Part shown: positions 34,201 through 39,442 of the stretch, one piece after another
How the letters are laid out: each line of letters starts with the position of its first letter
Numbering within the stretch: the first letter of the stretch is position 1
Assembly: GCA_036365455.1 (NCBI GenBank)
Contig: JAWQUS010000017.1
Span: 1,984,001 to 2,048,000, forward strand
Length of the DNA: 64,000 nt
Direction: 5' to 3'
Origin: Macrosoma leucophasiata
Lineage: Eukaryota; Arthropoda; Insecta; Lepidoptera; Hedylidae
The notes under the pieces: generated by a model
Databases searched by the model: none
Told to the model about the DNA's origin: nothing
Seen by the model: the letters and a program-made list of their open reading frames with translations, nothing else
Program-made: the position numbers and the translations under genes

Positions 34201-36079
34201 CAAAGGCATCGAAATGTGCAACTCACCGAGATTAGTCCTCGAGGAGACGATGATGGCAAGGAAGGTGAGCAGGCCCTCCACCATGGCGTCCTGCTCGGCC
34301 GCCTGCGCCGACAGCGGCGACATGCTCAGCCACTCGCGCACGCCGAACCTACCACACATTGTAATATTTATTCTTCGCAATACCACATGCGAGTGAACTT
34401 AAGAAATTAAAGAACAAACGGTAAGAAAAATTTCACTTCGGGCAGGAATCGAACCTGCGACCTCAGGATAATCAGTCCAGCCGCTTTACCAGTAAGCTAC
34501 CGAAGTCCTACACCGATGCGTCAAATTTTGCTATCCCTTTTTGATTTTTAACCGATTTAGGGTCGGTGAACGACATCCATTGATAACTAATTAATAGCTA
34601 TACAACCGATATGATAGACTTTGCAGTTTATACAATATCGTTAAGATGTCACTGTTCCCTTAATAATTGTAATATTTATTTTTCGCAATATCACGTAGAC
34701 TGCCGCTGGACTGGTTCCTGAGGTCCTGAGGTCGCAGGTTCGATTCCTGCCCAAAGTCAAATCAAATCGTTTATTTGTGCAAACATGGGTACAAACAAAG
34801 ATGTGATAATAATAATAATTCCGCCACGTTTCGCCAACACTGGCATACAAATATTTAAATTAAAATTACACAAAGAAAATATGTCAAATATGTCAAAGAG
34901 AAAATTGCAAATAATATTACTCATGAAAATTTAAATAAGAATATTGATTGGTTAATCACATGTACAGGCATCCATTACAAATGTATTTATATTAGTGTAG
35001 TATCTTAACTATTAAGGTATTCCTTTACAGAGTAATAGGTTTTTTCAATTAAGTAGTCTTTCAATTTTCTATTGAACAAATACCCATTTAATGAATTTAT
35101 TGCGGCAGGTAGTTTATTATAAATTGTAGGTCCCATACAAAAAACACTTGTACGATATAGCTGAGTTCTGGATATAACAGAACACAGCTTGTTACAATGA
35201 CGTTTTGACGTGAGAATGTCATACTTGTTTAAATCTCTCTTTACCATCTTAGCAATCTCGAAGATGTATATCGAAGGGAGTGTAAGAATTTTCAAATTTT
35301 GGAAATGTGACTTACATGAGTCCCTTTGCGATAGCCTGCATATGGATCTAACACATCTTTTCTGCGCTTTAACCACACATTCAGTTCCAGGTGCATTTCC
35401 CCAGAATATTATGCCGTATCCTTAAAGGATACTGCCAATATATTAAATTTTTCTTTCCGTTTTTTCTTTAATTTCTACCACACATTACACGTCGACTTTA
35501 ATTAACATCATTCCAGCTAAACGACGTCACCTGCTAGTCAAAGTTTTCTCCGGAGACGCTCACATAGTATTGTGCGTCATTAGGGGACTATATGCCATAA
35601 TCCACCTATATCGTATACCTATATCACGCCACGCTTCGCAGGCAGATTAGCAATCGCAGTGGCGGTAGTTTTATGGTGAGACGCTGTTATGTAGGTACTG
35701 CATTTGCAATGAGTAGGGCAGATCTGAGGCCACGCGAGTACCGTGCTGCATATTATGTACTACCGTCGGACCGTGATGTGTCCCTTAAATCGTATGAAAC
35801 AAACCAACGATCTGTTCGCTGTTCGCAGTACGCTAGCCGCACTGCGGGGTGATGTATGTAGCAGGCAACAGTAAAGTGTAAAGCCGTAAAAACTCACGTA
35901 TCAATGCACATATCGATGAACTGATCAGCGGGGAGGTGGGCCGCGCATATCTGCAGCCAGTAGATGTCCATGTCAACCATGGAGTTGCAGAAGTTGGCCT
36001 GGATGTACGTCATCGCCTGCCCCTTGATCTGCAGCCCGTTGCGCACCCACACGCCCGCCAGGATCTCGTAGAAGAGACT
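9767..36079 (-). CDS. Ubr3: E3 ubiquitin-protein ligase UBR3-like, C-terminal 1382 residues, 23 exons
   Basis: The gene encodes an N-degron-type RING ubiquitin ligase of the UBR3 branch, which moves ubiquitin from an E2 enzyme to substrates in the cytosol. Twenty-three GT/AG-bounded exons on the minus strand join without a phase break to 4149 nt (1382 codons plus stop). Diagnostic segments are [16 protein letters not shown] and NSMVDMD early on, [15 protein letters not shown], a split RING finger (DYDCVIC, then [11 protein letters not shown], then [13 protein letters not shown]), [36 protein letters not shown], and the C-terminus [21 protein letters not shown]. Known UBR3 proteins are about 1900 residues or more (from memory), so the N-terminal part with the UBR box is missing and must lie beyond this window or be misassembled. 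Exons are GC-rich, introns AT-rich. Tandem arrays at exon 3' ends are described separately. I am sure of the family, less of each border. Confidence 0.9.
9924..10484 (-). mobile_element. Two SINEs (family S1) back to back in the last Ubr3 intron
   Basis: Copies at about 9924-10207 and 10209-10484 have the same orientation and differ from each other by many substitutions. Each has an A/T-rich tail and the CTCTACCACCAG head on the complementary strand. They lie directly beside the terminal exon. Confidence 0.7.
10485..11049. other. Ubr3 intron, nothing further seen
   Basis: Plain intron sequence with a GC-rich stretch (10880-11045) next to exon 22. No repeat is recognised. Confidence 0.5.
11050..11189 (-). 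CDS. Ubr3: Ubr3 visible exon 22
   Basis: Encodes [20 protein letters not shown] then [20 protein letters not shown], ending EEDRDLK across the junction. Donor GTGAGT; phase 0 in and 2 out. This is one of the most conserved segments of UBR proteins. Confidence 0.92.
11310..12390 (-). repeat. 11-copy tandem array (92/101/110 bp) at donor of Ubr3 exon 21
   Basis: Each unit repeats the last exon codons ([15 protein letters not shown] to EAVQ) and the GTAACG donor. Exon ends fall at 11418, 11510, 11602, 11703, 11813, 11914, 12015, 12116, 12208 and 12300. An eleventh distal copy near 11326 has lost the GT. Unit length steps by 9 bases because of one to three copies of a gggaggcac nonamer. Confidence 0.95.
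12300..12518 (-). CDS. Ubr3: Ubr3 visible exon 21, C-terminal zinc-binding region (11-copy array at its donor)
   Basis: Encodes [40 protein letters not shown] and [16 protein letters not shown] to EAVQ. The paired cysteines are a hallmark of the UBR C-terminus. Donor GTAACG; phase 0 on both sides. Reading past the donor gives V-T-stop. Confidence 0.92.
12770..13015 (-). CDS. Ubr3: Ubr3 visible exon 20
   Basis: Encodes [20 protein letters not shown] then [15 protein letters not shown] to SAASGGQLA, 82 codons. Donor GTAAGT; phase 0 on both sides. Confidence 0.87.
13140..14210 (+). mobile_element. LINE 3' end, ORF2 C-terminus and untranslated tail
   Basis: The frame up to 13536 reads [20 protein letters not shown] and [18 protein letters not shown], the conserved end of jockey/CR1-type ORF2 proteins (LPYNKL-like motif). 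The tail holds a long microsatellite and ends near ttatatgcaaataaac. It is 5'-truncated and lies antisense in an intron of the ligase gene. Confidence 0.65.
13617..13814. repeat. (CA)n and (CACT)n microsatellite
   Basis: About 200 bases of CA dinucleotides flanked by CACT/CTCA tetranucleotides. Confidence 0.95.
14380..14890 (-). repeat. Decayed 3-copy array at donor of Ubr3 exon 19
   Basis: Two diverged copies of the exon 3' end lie in the intron, with donor positions near 14563 and 14386 (spacing about 157 and 177). The blocks ttcctcag-ctttt-caacatc, gataagatg-gag and gtgtccaaca recur with many substitutions. All three copies keep GTTAGT at the donor. Confidence 0.8.
14721..15010 (-). CDS. 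Ubr3: Ubr3 visible exon 19 (old decayed array at its donor)
   Basis: Encodes [20 protein letters not shown] then [20 protein letters not shown] to VEKAEEQ. Donor GTTAGT; phase 1 in and 0 out. The upstream codon is completed as Gln across the junction with exon 18. Confidence 0.85.
15011..15455. other. Ubr3 intron, nothing seen
   Basis: An open frame at 15047-15337 on the plus strand is not recognisable and has no splice or family support. Confidence 0.45.
15456..15716 (-). CDS. Ubr3: Ubr3 visible exon 18
   Basis: Encodes [20 protein letters not shown], an Ala/Gly/Pro-rich stretch, and [20 protein letters not shown]. Donor GTGAGT; phase 1 in and 1 out. Confidence 0.83.
15818..16046 (-). CDS. 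Ubr3: Ubr3 visible exon 17
   Basis: Encodes [20 protein letters not shown] then [20 protein letters not shown] to RDDCIG, the helical region after the RING. Donor GTGAGT; phase 0 in and 1 out. Confidence 0.88.
16082..16372. mobile_element. MITE, complete (family M1), fills a short Ubr3 intron
   Basis: The ends atagagcaacacgggccacc and gttgctctat are inverted, as in the copy at 6613-6914, and the interiors align. The element takes up about 290 of the 378 intron bases. It ends 35 bases from the acceptor of exon 17 and 52 bases from the donor of exon 16. Confidence 0.75.
16425..16724 (-). CDS. Ubr3: Ubr3 visible exon 16, second half of RING finger
   Basis: Encodes [33 protein letters not shown], and [17 protein letters not shown], which supply the Cys/His zinc ligands that complete the RING begun in exon 14. 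A proline run follows. Exactly 100 codons; donor GTGAGG; phase 0 on both sides. Confidence 0.92.
16725..17059. other. Ubr3 intron, nothing seen
   Basis: AT-rich intron with no repeat recognised. Confidence 0.5.
17060..17430 (-). repeat. 3-copy, 123-bp tandem array at donor of Ubr3 exon 15
   Basis: The period is exactly 123 bases, which is 41 codons. Each copy carries the [16 protein letters not shown] to NHFDQ codons, the donor GTACCT and a few intron bases. The frame is open through all copies, with VPHSPS as the junction peptide. Confidence 0.95.
17315..17473 (-). CDS. Ubr3: Ubr3 visible exon 15 (tandem array at its donor)
   Basis: Encodes [20 protein letters not shown] then [14 protein letters not shown] to DDLHNHFDQ, the insert between the two halves of the RING. 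Donor GTACCT; phase 0 on both sides. Two in-frame downstream donors (17192, 17069) would lengthen the protein by 41 or 82 residues. Confidence 0.85.
17710..17766 (-). repeat. Single partial copy of Ubr3 exon 14 in the next intron
   Basis: The 57 bases repeat 17921-17977 (the [17 protein letters not shown] codons) almost exactly, 211 bases further into the intron. It lacks a donor. Confidence 0.9.
17810..18041 (-). CDS. Ubr3: Ubr3 visible exon 14, start of RING finger
   Basis: Encodes [20 protein letters not shown], a charged helix likely to form a coiled coil, then [10 protein letters not shown] and [10 protein letters not shown] with the first RING cysteine pair, ending in [10 protein letters not shown]. 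Donor GTGAGT; phase 2 in and 0 out. Confidence 0.9.
18240..20230 (-). repeat. 14-copy tandem array (128/142/149 bp) at donor of Ubr3 exon 13
   Basis: Each unit holds about 65 exon bases (from the [14 protein letters not shown] codons to the exon end), the GTACTC donor and 60-85 intron bases. Donors fall at 18310, 18438, 18566, 18715, 18864, 19006, 19155, 19304, 19432, 19574, 19723, 19865, 20007 and 20156. Spacing is 128, 142 or 149 bases and differs by steps of 7, due to a variable number of a (cagccgc)-like heptamer. Open frames of more than 600 codons in all three minus frames are a by-product of the GC-rich repeat. Confidence 0.95.
20156..20291 (-). CDS. Ubr3: Ubr3 visible exon 13 (14-copy array at its donor)
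   Basis: Encodes [20 protein letters not shown] then [20 protein letters not shown]. The exon-proximal donor is GTACTC; phase 1 in and 2 out. Thirteen further copies of the exon end and donor follow in the intron. Confidence 0.85.
20395..20490. mobile_element. Fragment of repeat family S2
   Basis: Contains aataatggcaaacc and ggcacgagtttcttcccttt, matching the beginning of the copy at 59665-59950. Confidence 0.45.
21265..21512. repeat. Three 100-bp tandem units in Ubr3 intron
   Basis: The block 'atccaagatgg' recurs at 21300, 21400 and 21500, with gattacgaaaatggcatccg before the last two. Units are moderately diverged. They share no sequence with the neighbouring exons. Confidence 0.8.
22380..22831 (+). 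mobile_element. Interspersed repeat family S2 (copy)
   Basis: The blocks ccaccacgctgctcaaatgc, ataaggcctccgacaagg, gatagcaaccgggaccga and cctccgaagcacggaaacgc recur at 37730-37925 and 59665-59950 in the same order. It abuts the donor of exon 12. Confidence 0.6.
22832..22979 (-). CDS. Ubr3: Ubr3 visible exon 12
   Basis: Encodes [20 protein letters not shown] then [20 protein letters not shown] to EEEPIG. Donor GTGAGA; phase 0 in and 1 out. Confidence 0.85.
23041..23300 (+). mobile_element. tRNA-like SINE-type insertion inside the mariner
   Basis: Comparison with the uninterrupted mariner at 42992-44283 shows extra DNA here. Its core, 23205-23281, folds as a tRNA: acceptor arms gacttca and tgaagtc, D-stem gctc/gagc, T-stem gcgag/ctcgc with the TTCGAGT loop. 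The anticodon position reads AGA but the anticodon stem has a mismatch. A second copy is at 46259-46470. Flanks inside the insert are inverted to each other. Confidence 0.6.
23331..24285 (-). pseudogene. Mariner transposase, frameshifted
   Basis: Two overlapping frames cover the protein. The N-terminal part has the helix-turn-helix region ([25 protein letters not shown] linker). The larger part, 23331-24071, has all three catalytic aspartates. The break between them and the lack of a clean N-terminus make it a pseudogene. Confidence 0.85.
24654..24742 (-). CDS. Ubr3: Ubr3 visible exon 11, His/Thr-rich
   Basis: Encodes [20 protein letters not shown] then a His-Thr-Ser run to HPQ. The repetitive DNA under the HTHTH stretch is a potential source of length variation. 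Donor GTACGA; phase 1 in and 0 out. Confidence 0.75.
25252..25290. repeat. (TA)n microsatellite
   Basis: About 19 TA units in the intron between exons 10 and 11. Confidence 0.95.
25371..25575 (-). CDS. Ubr3: Ubr3 visible exon 10, acidic stretch
   Basis: Encodes [20 protein letters not shown], a run of eight Glu broken by Ala, and [11 protein letters not shown]. The acceptor lies after a C-rich tract; donor GTGAGT; phase 0 in and 1 out. Confidence 0.8.
25925..26101. repeat. Two-copy tandem repeat with palindromic blocks in Ubr3 intron
   Basis: Two copies with a period of 92 bases contain gtttcgctacccgtagcgg, aagctttcagcctag and the near-palindrome accgcgtcccgacgcggt. Confidence 0.8.
26210..26284 (-). 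CDS. Ubr3: Ubr3 visible exon 9
   Basis: A 25-codon exon, [20 protein letters not shown] then IRALE. Acceptor ATTTAG, donor GTAAAT; phase 0 on both sides, so it could be skipped without a frame change. Confidence 0.75.
26384..26496 (-). CDS. Ubr3: Ubr3 visible exon 8
   Basis: Encodes [20 protein letters not shown] through ALAVPTPLQ, a Ser/Thr-rich probably disordered stretch. Acceptor TTTGCAG, donor GTTTGT; phase 1 in and 0 out. Confidence 0.8.
26691..27053 (-). repeat. 105-bp tandem array at donor of Ubr3 exon 7
   Basis: About 3.4 copies have a period of exactly 105 bases (35 codons). Each full copy carries the exon end and a GTGAGT donor, at 26973, 26868 and 26763. The frame stays open through the whole array, reading EYCAHSD between copies. 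Confidence 0.95.
26973..27150 (-). CDS. Ubr3: Ubr3 visible exon 7 (tandem array at its donor)
   Basis: Encodes [20 protein letters not shown] through [20 protein letters not shown] to RADS. Donor GTGAGT; phase 0 in and 1 out, giving RADSDTEWEP with the next exon. Two further donors follow at 26868 and 26763 in the repeat. Confidence 0.85.
27151..27578. other. Ubr3 intron, nothing seen
   Basis: No repeat or structure recognised. Confidence 0.5.
27579..27772 (-). CDS. Ubr3: Ubr3 visible exon 6
   Basis: Encodes [19 protein letters not shown], an Ala/Pro-rich insert, and [20 protein letters not shown]. Donor GTGAGT; phase 1 in and 0 out. An inverted repeat sits just upstream in the preceding intron. 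Confidence 0.85.
27804..27906. repeat. Inverted repeat in the short intron before Ubr3 exon 6
   Basis: The arms 27804-27826 and 27884-27906 are reverse complements with one mismatch around acacacgtccgaatt. The proximal arm ends about 30 bases from the 3' splice site, so the stem would include the expected branch-point region. Confidence 0.75.
28101..28306 (-). CDS. Ubr3: Ubr3 visible exon 5, glycine/alanine-rich linker
   Basis: Encodes [20 protein letters not shown], then a Gly/Ala/Pro-rich low-complexity run, then [19 protein letters not shown]. Donor GTATGC; phase 2 in and 1 out. The low-complexity stretch is probably a disordered linker. Confidence 0.8.
28600..28735. repeat. GC-rich low-complexity block
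   Basis: A repeated gggagggcgcg-type motif at 28645-28705 lies within a GC-rich island in an otherwise AT-rich intron. No exon is supported here. Confidence 0.7.
28886..29624 (+). mobile_element. LINE 3' end, ORF2 C-terminus
   Basis: Reads [39 protein letters not shown] and [20 protein letters not shown], ending at 29311. This is the typical C-terminus of jockey-like ORF2 proteins. The tail ends in repeated ttgaa near 29624. Confidence 0.7.
30246..30463 (-). mobile_element. SINE, head-truncated (family S1)
   Basis: Shares the tail and middle blocks with the other S1 copies. It stops at tttagcggcaatc and the exon 4 array follows directly. Confidence 0.65.
30470..31634 (-). repeat. 12-copy, 100-bp tandem array at donor of Ubr3 exon 4
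   Basis: Copies of 'gcggtactcactaggcggcg' start at 30601, 30701 and so on to 31601, exactly every 100 bases. A diverged copy at 30501 carries GTCAGT in place of GTGAGT. One base alternates T and C between successive copies (positions 30592, 30692, 30792 onwards; the last two both C), so the true unit is a 200-bp dimer. Each copy carries the 23-base exon end and a full splice donor. Confidence 0.95.
31612..31775 (-). CDS. Ubr3: Ubr3 visible exon 4 (tandem array at its donor)
   Basis: Encodes [20 protein letters not shown] through [18 protein letters not shown]. The donor is GTGAGTACC, phase 0 in and 2 out. The last 23 exon bases and about 77 intron bases are repeated towards 30.5 kb. Reading past this donor meets stop codons at once (TAG TGA), so use of a distal donor would not keep the frame open. 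Confidence 0.85.
32226..32300 (-). mobile_element. SINE fragment (family S1)
   Basis: Only the tail-side block (atgcagttcacatcgatg) is left, strongly diverged. Confidence 0.45.
32404..32692 (-). mobile_element. SINE, full length (family S1)
   Basis: Complete from the A/T-rich tail to the ctctaccaccag head. Located in the intron between visible exons 3 and 4. Confidence 0.75.
32837..32979 (-). CDS. Ubr3: Ubr3 visible exon 3
   Basis: Encodes [20 protein letters not shown] through [20 protein letters not shown]. Donor GTGAGT; phase 1 in and 0 out. The LLELMPE motif is typical of UBR proteins. Confidence 0.85.
33180..33290. mobile_element. Fragment of the ggttccgtaa repeat family
   Basis: gacggaccgacggacggac and gttacggaaccct are inverted matches to the left end of the longer copy at 33605-34170. 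Confidence 0.45.
33316..33543. mobile_element. Foldback MITE
   Basis: Starts ggttgcatcaaaatatttgt and ends atatcttgttgcaaccc, with ttaaagtt and aactttaa blocks inverted in the interior. No coding capacity. Confidence 0.6.
33605..34170. mobile_element. Lepidopteran interspersed repeat, ggttccgtaa ends
   Basis: It begins agggttccgtaacttaaaag and finishes near attacggaaccctcacc, so its ends are inverted. A gtctgtctgtctgtccgtct run and ctactcgaccgattgag are typical of a repeat very common in moths and butterflies. Confidence 0.6.
34227..34348 (-). CDS. Ubr3: Ubr3 visible exon 2
   Basis: Encodes [20 protein letters not shown] and [18 protein letters not shown]. Donor GTGAGT; phase 2 in and 1 out, matching both neighbours. 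Confidence 0.85.
34433..34509 (-). mobile_element. tRNA-like sequence, probable SINE head
   Basis: On the minus strand the arms gacttcg and cgaagtg close an acceptor-like stem. The T-arm gcagg-ttcgatt-cctgc is intact and TGA sits at the anticodon position. A diverged partial copy at 34683-34760 shares the T-arm, so this is more likely a repeat than a working tRNA gene. Confidence 0.45.
34757..35430 (-). mobile_element. LINE 3' end, ORF2 C-terminus
   Basis: The minus-strand frame at 35005-35376 reads [34 protein letters not shown] and [13 protein letters not shown], the end of a jockey-like ORF2. The tail carries AATAAA on the minus strand near 34775. Confidence 0.75.
35898..36079 (-). CDS. 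Ubr3: Ubr3 visible exon 1
   Basis: The exon encodes [16 protein letters not shown] through [16 protein letters not shown] to FIDMCID, a strongly conserved UBR-family helical segment. The acceptor is AACAG before 36079 and the donor is GTGAGT after 35898. It enters in phase 0 and leaves in phase 2. No upstream exon is found between here and 38.8 kb. Confidence 0.85.
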
Positions 36080-36104
36080 CTGTTAAGTTACATTGACAGG
36101 AATT

Positions 36105-36412
36105 AGAATAATCATCATTTCAGCCGAAAGATGCCCACAGGTGGACCAAAGCCTCTTCATAAGGGGGATATGCTAAAATCGCCACGCTTGGCATGCGGAT
36201 TGGCGATTGTTTTGGAGGTAGTTTTATCGCAGGACGCTGCTGCCCATCTCGTGTTATACCTAGCACTTACTACCGCCTCATTGGAATGGTAGATGATGAC
36301 CGCCATTGTTCGGTTGACTGACTGCACTAGTGGAAGAATTCTGTTTCATAGAAGAAAATTCTTCCGCTGGTGGGGGTGGTGGGGTCGTCACGTTCCGTCG
36401 CCGACAGGAATT
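36105..36412. mobile_element. Interspersed repeat R36 (copy 1)
   Basis: Blocks gcggattggcgattgttttg, cacttactaccgc, gaccgccattgttcg and tgactgcactagtgg recur in inverse orientation at 41785-41980. Confidence 0.6.
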
Positions 36413-36414
36413 AG

Positions 36415-36483
36415 AATAACGTAACGTAAATGCACACCGGTTATCTCCTAAAGATTACCAGTGTGCATTTACGTAACGTTATT
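36415..36483. repeat. Inverted repeat, 27-bp arms
   Basis: The arms 36415-36441 and 36457-36483 are reverse complements with one mismatch and 15 bases between. Confidence 0.9.
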
Positions 36484-36489
36484 TTTTAA

Positions 36490-36565
36490 CAACTTAGGTA
36501 TCAGGGGTGGCAACGCATCTGCATTTTGACCTCTGGTTTCGGTGTTGATGTCTACAGGCTGCAAT
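36490..36565 (+). mobile_element. SINE fragment (family S1)
   Basis: Matches the block from caacgcatctgcattttgac to tctacaggctgca. Confidence 0.5.
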
Positions 36566-36573
36566 ATGTATAT

Positions 36574-36655
36574 ATATACTCGTCAATATTTACTTTATTA
36601 ATTTAATTAAATATAATTTTAATTAAATTAATAAAGTAAATATTGACGAGTATAT
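36574..36655. repeat. Perfect inverted repeat, 38-bp arms, 6-nt loop
   Basis: The arm 36574-36611 is an exact reverse complement of 36618-36655. Part of the arm occurs again in direct orientation at about 36728-36771. Confidence 0.9.
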
Positions 36656-36944
36656 CTGCTATTTTTAATTAAATTGAAAATTGATTTTTGAAAATTAAAA
36701 ATTTGATTGATTTTAAAATTAATTTAATTAAAATTGTATTTAATTAAATTAATATAGTAAATATTGACGAGGTACACTTCTACACTTCTTTTTGTGAAAC
36801 GATAAACATTTTATGTCGGGAGTTATCTAGTAGCGACGTGGTTCAGAAAAATTAGGGTCGCCTAAACATTGTATGACGATTATTTTGTAAATATTTGGTT
36901 AATCTATTATATTATTTGTTATTGTACTCGATCCCAATGAGATG

Positions 36945-37505
36945 CAGATAAGAACACGGATTTTGAGCATGCTAACTTTATTAAAGTTAAAAGAGTTAAG
37001 TTGAAACAATATTTCAAATGACAAGTTCCATGTTAGGCCTGCGCCTTGTACACTCGTAAAATAATTATTTGAAGTTGTTTTTTTGTCGGATTTTTTTTTT
37101 GTATGACAACAATATGTCATCATATTGCTACTATGACACTCTTGTTTTTGAAATATACTTACAACAATTAATTGAAGGCATAATAAACGATTTGAATAGT
37201 ACAAGATGCAGGCCCAAGCTCCATACATGGAACGTCTCCTTTGTTAAAGTTAAGGTACGATTTCGAGCTCGGCAGCATGCTGCAGTGCTGCCGCTGCAGT
37301 GACGCCGCAGCACTACTGGTCTCCATAATTATATTATTCTATGAGTTTATATGAGATTACATTCCGAGCTACGCGACACTGTCGCGGCAGCAATGCAATA
37401 GAAAATAGAGAAATATGGTGCAGCGGCAGCACTGTTGCTTGCTGCCGAGTTCGGAATCATACCTTTAAAATAAGATGACGCAACCCAGCCTTAATGTTGA
37501 CTTGA
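36945..37505. mobile_element. Nested foldback repeats
   Basis: The block gctaactttattaaagttaa to gttccatgttaggcctgc returns inverted as gcaggcccaagctccatacatggaac to ttgttaaagttaag. A second foldback, about 37255-37460, has gagctcggcagcatgctgcagtg inverted against gcagcactgttgcttgctgccgag. No gene seen. Confidence 0.55.
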
Positions 37506-37724
37506 CTAGTTCTCATTTTAACTCGGAACCGGATCTGACTCGTACACTTCCGTACAAACTTAAGAATATTATTACATTTTAATTTGATAAACGCCGCTAC
37601 AAAAGCTCTTGTCAGATTTTATACTTTTAATGCAGTGTGAGACCTTCCTTTTCTGTTCAAATTAAATTAAATTATTGTAGGTCAACTGTTTTAATTTATT
37701 TTAAATATTGTTTGTTGTATTTTG

Positions 37725-37930
37725 AATCGAATCCTCCGACCAAGTTTAACGACTGCTATCCATCGATAGCAACCGGGACCGACGGCTTAACGTGCCCTCC
37801 GAAGCGCGGAAACGCGCATTTAATTTGCCACTAGCGGTCACCCATCACACTACCTGACCGCGCCCGTAGTGCTTAACCGAGTAGATCGCTTACGATCTAC
37901 ACCAGCCGCTGAGCCATGCGCGCTTCATAC
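37725..37930 (+). mobile_element. Interspersed repeat family S2 (copy)
   Basis: Matches the copy at 59840-59950 and extends into gcgcccgtagtgcttaaccg and a tRNA-like end (ccagccgctgagccatgcgc). Confidence 0.6.
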
Positions 37931-38878
37931 GAGATAAATAGTAAAAACATTGAAATAAGACTCGCATATAACATCTTTTTATGAACTATAATAAAAGCTC
38001 ATATTAAGGCAGGAAGTTGATACACCGAAATGGATAGTGTAAGCTTTTATTGACACACGGTGGTACGGGTAACCACAGAGAGGACTTGGAGCGGTATTAC
38101 CAGCGCAAACATTTATACCGTTAACTTGGTGAAATCGAATTCTGAGGAACAATCTAGATTAACTTATATTTTTTCCGTTTATTTTCAGTATGCCGGGATC
38201 TTATTCAATCATGACCATCGGTTATAATTCTAGGAATCAAGAAATTAAGAAACAAACTTTATTCCCCCATTCCCAAAAAATTGTTTCCTTTCAAACATAG
38301 ACAATGTGTGAGTTGCCATATTAAGTGTAAAAAACGAAATAACTACTGATGACGCAATCACCATCTAGACCTCTCCGCCCCCATGTCATCAAATATAAGC
38401 AATGGAAAGATCCCCGCCGTATCTACATAATAATCGGACAGCCCTTAAATAATAATATGTTATTCTATATAATTATCTTCATCTTTCTTCTTTCTTTCTA
38501 AACAATACCTCCAATATAAAAAAAATCTATTAATTTCAATTGATAATAATAATTATACATTGAATGCAAATAAATAGCAACATAACAAAAGATTTGAACA
38601 TTATCATTACAAATTCCTATATAATAAAGGTTCGATCTATTAAGTACATATATCAAGACAATAGAAGATAAAAAAATAGCAGTAATTGCAAACACGCCTC
38701 AGCTAAACCGGTCACGAGTTACGTACGACAGTTGTATGGTATCTATCACGCACGCAGAGTTCGAATTAAAAAACGGCCAAGTAAGAGTGGGAAATGAATA
38801 TTAAAAGTCGGCAGTACAGAGCACGCGCGCTGGCCACACTCACCTCGGGTGCGCCGGCGCAGTGGGATTCCGTCCGTC
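37931..38878. other. Upstream region of first exon A, no gene seen
   Basis: AT-rich sequence becoming GC-richer from about 38800. No upstream ligase exon is visible here. A CAGTACAG initiator-like motif near 38812 lies about 65 bases before the ATG. Confidence 0.4.
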
Positions 38879-39442
38879 ATGATAACTTGGCGCGCGCGCT
38901 CTTTGTTAGCGCTTTTCGCGCTCGCGACCGTTACCAATGCCATCATAGAAGATGCTCTAGACGTAATTCGATTTGGGAAAGAGATTGGCCAGGAGGTGTT
39001 GGCTTCTTGGGACGTTATAGCCAAGCCCTTCAATGCTACCGGCGGCGTGGATTTGCCAATTCTCAGACGGCGGGAGAAACTGGTGTTGGAGCGCCTCTCT
39101 CAGATAACACGGGCTATCGAAATGTTGCAATCGGAGATAGAGAAGACCGATACTATATTTCTAGCTAAGTCTGGGCGTAAGGGAACGCGATTGGAGCTGC
39201 GTCTACACAAGATGGCTGATTTGTTGAGTCAAGTGGCGTCCGCTAACCAGCAGATGTTGGAGTACATGAAGCTACAGGATGACTTGGAGCGCAGTACGCT
39301 GGAGGATTTCGCGAAAAGGTGCACGTCTCACCAATCGGACGATTTGCCGCAGATACTGGAGCGTATCCATTCGCTGGTAGTGCCATCTCAAAAATACCTG
39401 CTGGGTTCCGGGATTATGCAGCTGATTGCGGATGATTTACAG
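38879..39442 (+). CDS. DUF4803-type gene, alternative first exon A
   Basis: The ATG at 38879 begins [20 protein letters not shown], a signal peptide. Then follow [20 protein letters not shown] and a mainly helical region to [11 protein letters not shown]. Exactly 188 codons, ending at a GTCTGT donor in phase 0. The open frame extends upstream only without ATG. Near its end LEDFAKRC to [10 protein letters not shown] is alignable with WLDMAENV to AVRKLHDLL of exon B, so A and B are paralogous. Confidence 0.75.

Noticed and set aside
38849..38878. Upstream extension of exon A by ten codons
   Set aside because: It has no ATG; the ATG at 38879 leads directly into a signal peptide.
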